Source of the DNA: Bacteroidales bacterium
Lineage (GTDB): Bacteria > Bacteroidota > Bacteroidia > Bacteroidales > Muribaculaceae
DNA length: 6,624 nucleotides
Reading direction: 5' to 3'
Assembly: GCA_900752535.1 (NCBI GenBank)
Contig: CAADVV010000203.1
Coordinates: forward strand, 1-6,624
Under the pieces are notes generated by a model. That model saw only the letters and a program-made list of their open reading frames with translations, was not told the origin of the DNA and did no database searches. Position numbers and translations under genes: made by a program. This document shows, piece by piece, positions 1 to 6,624 of the stretch; the first letter of the stretch is position 1; each line of letters starts with the position of its first letter.

Positions 1-86
1 GGCGGCGCACCAACCGCCGCATGGAGATTTATTTCATTCCCGGCCCTGACATGATTGTCAAAGCGCGCTCCGGCAAGTTCAAATAA
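1..86 (+). CDS. C-terminal end of an OmpA-family envelope protein (5' partial)
   Basis: The frame starting at base 3 is open from the window edge to a TAA at 84-86. It encodes 27 residues, beginning RRTNRRMEIYFIPGP and ending in a basic tail, ARSGKFK. The NRR-M/V-E-I/V motif followed by a beta strand is the usual end of the OmpA/MotB peptidoglycan-binding domain, where the Arg residues help bind diaminopimelate in the cell wall. A lysine-rich tail of this sort is common in Bacteroidota OmpA-like proteins. The rest of the gene lies upstream of the window, so the N-terminal domains, such as a lipoprotein signal or repeats, cannot be seen. The family call rests on this one motif; another protein ending in a similar strand is possible. 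Confidence 0.6.
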   Translation, partial: RRTNRRMEIYFIPGPDMIVKARSGKFK

Positions 87-88
87 CC

Positions 89-151
89 CCGCGCCGCCTT
101 ATGTTGGCAACAAATTAGTCGGGCCAATACGGACGCGGTTAGAGATTTTTT
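89..151 (+). terminator. Possible intrinsic terminator after the OmpA-like gene
   Basis: A GC-rich stem pairs 89-96 (CCGCGCCG) with 130-138 (CGGACGCGG, A133 bulged). A second stem inside it pairs 102-108 with 123-129, including TTGGC/GCCAA and one G-T wobble, around a 14-nt loop. A run of six T follows at 146-151, seven bases after the stem. The position, just after the TAA at 84-86 and just before the hpt promoter, fits a terminator. The bulged stem and the delayed T-run are not canonical, so this is tentative. Confidence 0.35.
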
Positions 152-154
152 CGT

Positions 155-162
155 TAAATTTG
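155..162 (+). promoter_or_regulatory. Bacteroidota -7 promoter element for hpt
   Basis: TAAATTTG matches the Bacteroidota sigma-ABfr -7 consensus TAnnTTTG and is followed by CA. Transcription would start near 167-169, leaving a leader of about 37 nt before the hpt ATG at 205. No clear -33 TTTG is seen at the expected 19-21 bp upstream. A promoter here argues strongly against translation from the upstream in-frame codons at 55-204. It would drive hpt and probably the following genes. Confidence 0.5.
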
Positions 163-173
163 CAGCCAAATTT
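156..173. repeat. Perfect inverted repeat overlapping the hpt -7 element and start site
   Basis: AAATTTG at 156-162 and CAAATTT at 167-173 form a perfect 7-bp dyad with a 4-bp spacer (CAGC). The left arm includes the TTTG of the -7 element and the right arm lies over the predicted transcription start. Because it mostly precedes or straddles +1, it would act as DNA, for instance as an operator, rather than as an RNA hairpin. The sequence is AT-rich, so chance is a real alternative. No regulator can be named. Confidence 0.4.
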
Positions 174-204
174 CTACTACCAACACAGATATAATAACAC
201 CGCG

Positions 205-768
205 ATGAAACGCATCTGCTATGACGGCATGAATTTCGTGCCATATATCGAGAACGAAAAAATCACAGCCCGCATCAGAGAACTCGGCCGACAGATCACC
301 GAAGAATACCGCGGACGCCGTCCAGTGTTTATATGTGTGCTGAACGGAGCGTTCCCGTTTGCAGCCGACCTCTTCCGTCAAGTTGAGACAGACGCGGAAA
401 TTGCGTTCATACGCCTCAGCTCATATCAGGGCACCGAGTCGACAGGCAAAGTCAGAAAGCTCATGGGTCTGACCACGGACATCACCAACCGTCCCGTCAT
501 CATCGTGGAGGACATTGTCGACACAGGTACAACCATTACGAATCTCGTGAAAGAGCTTAAAAGCCACAACCCTTCTGACATGAAAGTTGCCACCCTCCTC
601 TTCAAACCCGAAGCGCTTGAACACAACGTCACCCCTGACTATGTCGGATTTGAGATACCCAAGAAGTTCATCATCGGCTTCGGGCTTGACCTTGACGGAC
701 TTGCGCGCAATCTGCGCGATATCTGGGTGCTCGACGAGTCTGCTCACGATGCCGACGGGACACATTGA
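205..768 (+). CDS. hpt: Hypoxanthine phosphoribosyltransferase
   Basis: This cytosolic purine-salvage enzyme transfers the phosphoribosyl group of PRPP to hypoxanthine, and usually guanine, giving IMP or GMP. The 187-residue product is close to the usual 175-185. Visible motifs are the diphosphate-contact loop VLNGAF (45-50), the PRPP-binding signature VEDIVDTGTT (101-110) with the acidic pair E102/D103 and the probable catalytic base D106, and the purine-contacting K134 in LLFKPEA. The C-terminal PDYVGFEIPKKFIIGFGLD stretch (144-162) carries the base-stacking aromatic region and the metal-binding aspartate D162. The frame is open from 55, but the ATG at 205 is chosen because the family alignment begins here and a -7 promoter element sits at 155-162 inside the longer reading. 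The 65-bp gap to adk suggests co-transcription. The last ten residues or so (SAHDADGTH) are an unconserved tail. Confidence 0.95.
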   Translation: MKRICYDGMNFVPYIENEKITARIRELGRQITEEYRGRRPVFICVLNGAFPFAADLFRQVETDAEIAFIRLSSYQGTESTGKVRKLMGLTTDITNRPVIIVEDIVDTGTTITNLVKELKSHNPSDMKVATLLFKPEALEHNVTPDYVGFEIPKKFIIGFGLDLDGLARNLRDIWVLDESAHDADGTH

Positions 769-833
769 GGCGCTGTGACATCCGGTCTATCGTTTGCCAA
801 GGGAATCACATCAATTATAAATCATTCATATCA

Positions 834-1424
834 ATGTTCAATCTCGTAATATTCGGAGCTCCGGGCAGCGGCAAAGGCACTCAGAGCCAAAAAATTATTG
901 ACACATTCGGTCTTCACCATATTTCGACGGGCGACCTTCTGCGCCGTCAGATTGCAGACGGCACAGAGCTTGGCCGTCTTGCCGACAGTTTTATTTCAAA
1001 AGGACAGCTAATACCCGACGACCTGATGATTTCGATACTCGACAAAGAGCTTGATGACCCGCGAGCCGCCAAAGGCGTGATTTTCGACGGCTTCCCCCGC
1101 ACGATTCCGCAGGCTGACGCTCTTGCCGAAATGCTTCAGCGCCGCGGCACGAAACTCCACACCGTTGTAGGGCTCGAGGTTGAAGATGACGAGCTTACCA
1201 AACGTCTGCTCAAACGCGGCATTGACTCAGGCCGCTCGGACGACAATGCCGAGGCCATCGGCGAACGTCTCAAAATATATCACTCAACGACAAGTCCCCT
1301 GCGCGACTACTACTCACAGCGTGGCACGTATAAGAGCGTGCGAGGAACCGGCAGCGTCGACAAAATCTTCGATGACATCAGGACCCACATAGCCTCCCAT
1401 CCCGAGGCTCCCTCGGCAGACTGA
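834..1424 (+). CDS. adk: Adenylate kinase, short-LID form
   Basis: Adenylate kinase interconverts ATP + AMP and 2 ADP in the cytosol. The product is 196 residues, compared with about 190 for short-form enzymes and 214 for E. coli Adk. Motifs in order are the P-loop GAPGSGKGT (8-16), the AMP-binding STGDLLRR (31-38), KGQLIPD (56-62), the DGFPRT segment (85-90), and the conserved R124 and R128. The large zinc-binding or beta-rich LID is replaced by a short loop around GIDSGRSDDN (129-138), which leads into ERLKIYHSTTSPLRDYY (144-160). The ATG at 834 gives a protein that starts directly with the first beta strand (MFNLVIFGAP). An in-frame TTG at 765 would overlap the hpt stop and add 23 unconserved residues, so it is rejected. 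A TTTG at 793-796 with a TATAAATC at 816-823 is a very weak promoter resemblance; read-through from hpt is more likely. The tail (SHPEAPSAD) is unconserved. Confidence 0.96.
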   Translation: MFNLVIFGAPGSGKGTQSQKIIDTFGLHHISTGDLLRRQIADGTELGRLADSFISKGQLIPDDLMISILDKELDDPRAAKGVIFDGFPRTIPQADALAEMLQRRGTKLHTVVGLEVEDDELTKRLLKRGIDSGRSDDNAEAIGERLKIYHSTTSPLRDYYSQRGTYKSVRGTGSVDKIFDDIRTHIASHPEAPSAD

Positions 1425-1446
1425 TACCACAACACATGCCGACACG

Positions 1447-2592
1447 ATGTACTCGCGCGAACCCTACACCCTCGACCGTATTTTCCGCCTTATTATCACC
1501 GTTGCCATACTGGCGATGGCCATATGGCTTATCAACAGGCTCAAGGATGTCCTGTTGCCATTCTGCGTGGCATCGCTGATAGCCTATATGTTCGAGCCGT
1601 TCGTACAGTTCAACCGTCGGCTTCTCCATCTGAAGGGACGTGTAGTGGCCATCTTCGTCACTCTGTTTGAGACGACCTTCTTCATTGGCTTATTTCTCTA
1701 CTTCTTCATACCGATGATGGCCCATGAAATCTCAGACATGGGCGAGATGCTTCAGAAGTATGCCAACTCCGAACTCCGTGTACCCTACATCCCCGAGGCA
1801 GTGCATCGGTTCATACGCCATAACATCGACTTCGGACGACTGTCATCGATGCTCGCCAATGTCGATTGGGCGTCAACGCTCCAGGAAGCCCTCTCGACAG
1901 TGTGGAATCTTGTGGCCGGCTCCATATCGTTTGTCATCAGTGCGGTCTCATGGTGCATAGTTCTGCTCTATGTGGTCTTCATCATGATTGACTATGACCG
2001 CCTGGGGCAGATGATGCGCAGCCTCGTTCCTCCCCGCCACCGTCGCATTGTCTTTCGCATCAGCTCGGACATCAAGTCGGCCATGAATCATTATTTCCGC
2101 GGACAGGCCCTGATTGCGTTTCTTGTTGGAGTGCTCTTTTCCATCGGATTCCTGATAATAGATATGCCTATGGCGGTTGTCTTCGGCATGTTTATCGGCC
2201 TGCTCAACATGGTGCCTTATCTCCAGCTTGTGTCGCTCGTACCCGCGACGTTGCTGTGTCTGGTCTATTCAGTAGGAACCGGCGCCGCTTTCTGGCCTTT
2301 CTTCGCCTCGTGCATCGCCGTTTACTGTATCGTGCAGTGTATTCAGGACCTCATATTGACTCCAAAAATAATGGGCCGTGCAATGGGCCTGAATCCGGCA
2401 CTCATCTTGCTGTCGCTGAGCATATGGGGTTCGCTCATGGGCCTGATCGGACTGATTATAGCCCTGCCGCTGACCGCACTGCTGCTGTCATATTATAATG
2501 AATTTATCATAGGCCGCTCCGAGCCTCCAAGCGACCGTAACCGCGAACGCCGCCTCGTTAACGAGGTTACCAAGTTCCCGGACGCAGACTAA
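1447..2592 (+). CDS. AI-2E/PerM-family integral membrane transporter
   Basis: This is a 381-residue inner-membrane protein of the AI-2E (PerM/YdiK/TqsA) family. Members have been linked to export of autoinducer-2 or, in other branches, to Na+/H+ exchange, so the substrate here is unknown. Hydrophobic segments are at about 12-29, 34-50, 66-89, 152-181, 220-239, 242-272, 280-304 and 319-351. The family's extramembrane region, about 90-150, lies between the third and fourth. Family hallmarks are the YFRGQ motif (217-221), NMVPYLQLVSLVP (255-267), the QDLILTPKIMG segment (301-311) followed by GLNP (315-318), and WGSLMGLIGLIIALPLTAL (328-346). In many relatives the residue after the first PY motif is Gly; here it is Q261. 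The hydrophilic C-terminal tail after 353 is rich in Arg and Glu. The gene starts 22 bp after adk, suggesting one transcript, but the sequence shows no functional tie to nucleotide metabolism. Confidence 0.9.
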   Translation: MYSREPYTLDRIFRLIITVAILAMAIWLINRLKDVLLPFCVASLIAYMFEPFVQFNRRLLHLKGRVVAIFVTLFETTFFIGLFLYFFIPMMAHEISDMGEMLQKYANSELRVPYIPEAVHRFIRHNIDFGRLSSMLANVDWASTLQEALSTVWNLVAGSISFVISAVSWCIVLLYVVFIMIDYDRLGQMMRSLVPPRHRRIVFRISSDIKSAMNHYFRGQALIAFLVGVLFSIGFLIIDMPMAVVFGMFIGLLNMVPYLQLVSLVPATLLCLVYSVGTGAAFWPFFASCIAVYCIVQCIQDLILTPKIMGRAMGLNPALILLSLSIWGSLMGLIGLIIALPLTALLLSYYNEFIIGRSEPPSDRNRERRLVNEVTKFPDAD

Positions 2593-2598
2593 GACAGG

Positions 2599-2629
2599 TC
2601 TGTCACTCAGGGAACATGTTATGACTTTG
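2599..2629 (+). promoter_or_regulatory. Possible weak promoter immediately before the ABC-F gene
   Basis: TGACTTTG at 2622-2629 differs from the TAnnTTTG -7 consensus at one base and is followed by CA, as at the two clearer promoters in this window. TCTG at 2599-2602 is a 3-of-4 match to the -33 TTTG, with a 19-bp spacer. The predicted start site, near 2634-2635, falls on the ATG itself, so a transcript from here would be leaderless or nearly so. With two mismatches in an intergenic gap of only 42 bp, this could be chance. Confidence 0.25.
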
Positions 2630-2634
2630 CACAA

Positions 2635-4602
<1,968 letters not shown>

Positions 4603-4651
4603 CAAAAACATCAGTTTCCATCCGGCAGCAATAATTCGCCGCTACATATCA

Positions 4652-4686
4652 TTTTTGTCGTAAATGTGTAACATTTTCGGCAAAAA
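4652..4686 (+). terminator. Long hairpin after the ABC-F gene, probable transcription terminator
   Basis: The arms TTTTTGTCGTAAATGT (4652-4667) and ACATTTTCGGCAAAAA (4671-4686) pair around a 3-nt loop (GTA). This gives a 16-position stem with one T-T mismatch (4661/4677) and one T-G wobble (4658/4680). It lies 50 bp after the ABC-F stop and before the next promoter, where a terminator is expected. It is not a textbook terminator: the base of the stem is T-run then A-run rather than A then T, and only a broken T-rich stretch (4689-4700) follows. Seven bases inside the ABC-F 3' end (GACAAGC, 4591-4597) are complementary to GCTTGTC (4687-4693), directly abutting the hairpin. Confidence 0.5.
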
Positions 4687-4696
4687 GCTTGTCTTA

Positions 4697-4729
4697 TTTT
4701 CCCATTTAAGATTAGTTTTGATATATTTG
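4697..4729 (+). promoter_or_regulatory. Promoter of the secreted-protein gene
   Basis: TATATTTG at 4722-4729 matches the Bacteroidota -7 consensus TAnnTTTG exactly and is followed by CA. TTTT at 4697-4700 is a 3-of-4 match to the -33 TTTG with a 21-bp spacer. Transcription would begin near 4734, giving a leader of about 34 nt that is A/T-rich and has no Shine-Dalgarno sequence. This makes the downstream gene its own transcription unit. Confidence 0.65.
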
Positions 4730-4753
4730 CAAATGTTTTATCTAATCTTTAAT
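4704..4753. repeat. Operator-like inverted repeat around the surface-protein promoter
   Basis: ATTTAAGATTAG (4704-4715) and CTAATCTTTAAT (4742-4753) are inverted copies matching at 11 of 12 positions, with a perfect 8-bp core (AAGATTAG/CTAATCTT). The left arm lies between the -33 and -7 elements and the right arm in the leader, so together they bracket the -7 element and start site. Inside them is a perfect 10-bp palindrome, ATTTGCAAAT (4725-4734), covering the last five bases of the -7 element and the predicted +1. The cores are 34 bp apart start to start, about three helical turns. Because the left arm is upstream of +1, it would act as DNA. Confidence 0.45.
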
Positions 4754-4767
4754 CATAAAATCATCGT

Positions 4768-6624
4768 ATGAATAAAACAGTTCTTCTATCCTTATCCATG
4801 CTTGCCACAGCTCAGATAGTAATTCATGCGGACAATGGTCCGGCGGTCAACCTCTACGGAACAGCCTTTGTCGACGGTAGCAATGCTCTGGTTCAGCTTT
4901 CAGCCAACGGCGGTGACTTCAAGGTCATACGCAAAAGTGAGAACTTTCTTGCCTCAGGCGGAGGCGCCTTAATTGGCAATGAAGTTTATCTTTTCTGTAA
5001 CTATAATCACAGCTGGCTCAATGACATCAACTATATTTACACCTCCACGTTCAGGAACAACCGCTGGGGCGCGCCCGAATATCTGACAGCCAACCTCGAC
5101 GCCACAGCGCGTTCACTCGCCGCCGAACCGTCGACAAGCTATATATACGGATGCTTCGGCCGAAGCCGCCCCTACAAATTCGGACGGTTTGAGTCATCAG
5201 ATCCCTACCATACACTCGTAACATATGACAGTGAAATCAACAATCCATATAATGCCATGGGCTTCACCTCTGACGGCACGCTCTATGCCATAGGAGCCGA
5301 CGGGCGTCTGGTCAAAGTTGACAAGACCTCCGGAGCCGAGACAAAAATAGGCGACACCGGCCTTGGCGATGGTGAATATACTTCGGGAACGATTGACACC
5401 ACTACCGGTACCTTCTTCTACATATTTGCCAAAGGGCCCGAAAGATCGCTCTATGCTGTCAGCCTCCAAGACGCCAAGGCGACCTTCCTGGCTTACGTGC
5501 CCGACGGCGCCAATATGCTCGGCATGTATGTGCATCAGCCAACCGGCATTGCCGATAAAGCTCCCGGCTACGTGACCTCAATCAGCGATGTTGCAGACGA
5601 ATCGCTATCGACACATATCACATTCAATCTTCCTGACAAAACCTGGGACGGTTCAAACTTCTCAGGTCTGGTGGGCTACAAGGTAAGCGACGGCACTTCA
5701 ACTCTGGCCGAAGGATCAGCAGCAGCCGGTTCGGAGGTTAAAGTTGACCTCATTGCCACCGAAGCGTCGGCCATGGAACTGACATTCACAGCCTCAAAAG
5801 ACGGTCTCGATGGCCCCGCTTCCATCAAGACCGTATTTCTGGGCCAGCAGGCTCCGATGGCCGTAAGAGGACTGACATTTACCCGCGAGAACGGAATCTC
5901 ATCACTCAGCTGGGAAACTCCGTCTCTGACAATCCATGGACGCACAATCAGCGCTGACGCAATCAGATATCGCGTCACCAGACAGCCTGACAATATCGTC
6001 GTAGCCGAAGCGCTCACTTCGACGACATTCAATGACGTATATCCGGACCCCAACAAACCCATTCGTCTTTACTATGAAGTAGAGGCACTCAACGGCACCG
6101 CGGCCTCGGCCAAGACTCTCACCAATGAAATCAGTTGCGGCTATATAGAGCCTCCTTATATCCGCGACTTCGACGACTATATGGTGGGTCTCGGCGACAT
6201 GACAGTCATCGACAACAATCATGACGCCATGACATGGTACTGGATTTCCAACGCCGCATGGATGAAGAATAGTATCGGACCTAAAGACGACTATCTCGTG
6301 ACCGAGCCCATCCACCTCGAGGCAGGCAAAAACTACCAGCTCACATTCTCCGTCGGCGTCAACATGACAGACTACACCGACCGTATTGAGGTCAAGATTG
6401 GACAGGAACCGACCGTCGAAGGTCTCTCGACAACCATACTCGAACCTGTCGATGTCAACACGCCGATTACCGACAAGCGCAAACTGACTGCTACCTTCAC
6501 TCCACAGGCCGACGGACTCTACTATATAGGCTTCCATGCTTGTGCCGAGTACGGTCATCAGCTGATCATCGACGACATCGAATTTGTGGCTCCCACATCG
6601 ACTGCGGCTCCAGCGGCTCCCACA
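4768..6624 (+). CDS. Large secreted propeller/Fn3/jelly-roll surface protein (3' partial)
   Basis: An open frame of 619 codons starts at the ATG at 4768 and runs off the window without a stop. The start is fixed by the promoter at 4697-4729 and by a signal peptide: MNKTV, then a hydrophobic core, with likely cleavage after A21 (VIHA/DN). There is no lipobox cysteine. Residues about 28-260 look like beta-propeller blades, e.g. LYAIGADGRLVKVDKTSG (172-189) followed by AETKIGDTG. About 266-360 is an Fn3-like domain (ITFNLPDKTWDGS at 284 onward), and 363-455 is a second (SSLSWETP, IRYRV, YYEVEALNG). About 459-607 resembles the choice-of-anchor J/cleaved-adhesin jelly roll (DFDDY, TVIDNNHDAMTWYW, ending IIDDIEFVAP). 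The final TAAPAAPT probably opens another Fn3 domain. No catalytic motif is seen. Bacteroidota proteins of this kind are exported, often by the type IX system through a C-terminal sorting domain that would lie beyond the window. A role in adhesion or glycan binding is inference only. Confidence 0.85.
   Translation, partial: MNKTVLLSLSMLATAQIVIHADNGPAVNLYGTAFVDGSNALVQLSANGGDFKVIRKSENFLASGGGALIGNEVYLFCNYNHSWLNDINYIYTSTFRNNRWGAPEYLTANLDATARSLAAEPSTSYIYGCFGRSRPYKFGRFESSDPYHTLVTYDSEINNPYNAMGFTSDGTLYAIGADGRLVKVDKTSGAETKIGDTGLGDGEYTSGTIDTTTGTFFYIFAKGPERSLYAVSLQDAKATFLAYVPDGANMLGMYVHQPTGIADKAPGYVTSISDVADESLSTHITFNLPDKTWDGSNFSGLVGYKVSDGTSTLAEGSAAAGSEVKVDLIATEASAMELTFTASKDGLDGPASIKTVFLGQQAPMAVRGLTFTRENGISSLSWETPSLTIHGRTISADAIRYRVTRQPDNIVVAEALTSTTFNDVYPDPNKPIRLYYEVEALNGTAASAKTLTNEISCGYIEPPYIRDFDDYMVGLGDMTVIDNNHDAMTWYWISNAAWMKNSIGPKDDYLVTEPIHLEAGKNYQLTFSVGVNMTDYTDRIEVKIGQEPTVEGLSTTILEPVDVNTPITDKRKLTATFTPQADGLYYIGFHACAEYGHQLIIDDIEFVAPTSTAAPAAPT

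Noticed and set aside
55..204. N-terminal extension of hpt by 50 residues from an upstream ATG
   Set aside because: It overlaps the end of the OmpA-like gene, contains the -7 promoter element at 155-162 and encodes no conserved residues; the family begins at the ATG at 205.
765..833. Earlier TTG start for adenylate kinase overlapping the hpt stop
   Set aside because: It would add 23 unconserved residues before the first beta strand; the ATG at 834 gives the normal N terminus.
1447..2592. Quorum-sensing autoinducer-2 exporter as a specific function
   Set aside because: The family name is historical and members differ in substrate; nothing in the sequence or neighbours (no luxS-type gene) supports AI-2 here.
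2593..2604. Short hairpin GACAG-GT-CTGTC after the membrane protein gene
   Set aside because: Five base pairs with a two-base loop and no T-run are too weak for a terminator, and the next gene is only 42 bp from the stop.
5197..5535. 112-codon open frame on the - strand inside the secreted-protein gene
   Set aside because: It is a shadow of the propeller-like region, with no start signal or recognisable protein.
5902..6558. 218-codon open frame on the - strand
   Set aside because: It lies wholly antisense to the secreted-protein gene, whose translation shows clear domain motifs. The antisense product has no recognisable domain, and I see no promoter for it.

Overview
The window looks like chromosomal DNA of a Bacteroidota bacterium, most likely order Bacteroidales; a Muribaculaceae-like gut lineage is my guess from the roughly 50% GC and the protein style. 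Three things point there. The start codons have no Shine-Dalgarno sequence. The intergenic regions carry Bacteroidota -7 elements (TAnnTTTG). The last gene is a secreted propeller/Fn3/jelly-roll protein of a type common in this phylum. All genes lie on the + strand.

Layout: positions 1-86 hold the last codons of an OmpA-like envelope protein, followed by a possible terminator and a promoter (about 89-173). Next come four housekeeping-type genes: hypoxanthine phosphoribosyltransferase (hpt, 205-768), a short-form adenylate kinase (adk, 834-1424), an AI-2E/PerM-family membrane protein (1447-2592) and a duplicated-ATPase ABC-F protein (2635-4602). The gaps between them are 65, 22 and 42 bp, so they are probably co-transcribed, although the ABC-F gene may also have its own promoter almost touching its start codon. 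A 165-bp AT-rich gap follows. It holds a long near-perfect hairpin, a strong -7 promoter element and an operator-like inverted repeat around that promoter. The final gene (4768 to the window edge, still open after 619 codons) encodes a large secreted protein with a signal peptide, a beta-propeller-like region, two Fn3-like domains and a jelly-roll domain of the choice-of-anchor/cleaved-adhesin kind. It is cut off just as another domain seems to begin.

How the genes relate: hpt (purine salvage to IMP/GMP) and adk (AMP/ADP balance) form a nucleotide-metabolism pair. The membrane protein and the ABC-F protein have no evident biochemical link to them. The surface protein is a separate transcription unit with its own control region. 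I see no CRISPR array, tRNA, rRNA, transposase or phage gene, and no convincing new multi-gene system. The most interesting material is the regulatory DNA at 4591-4767 and the uncharacterised surface protein it precedes.
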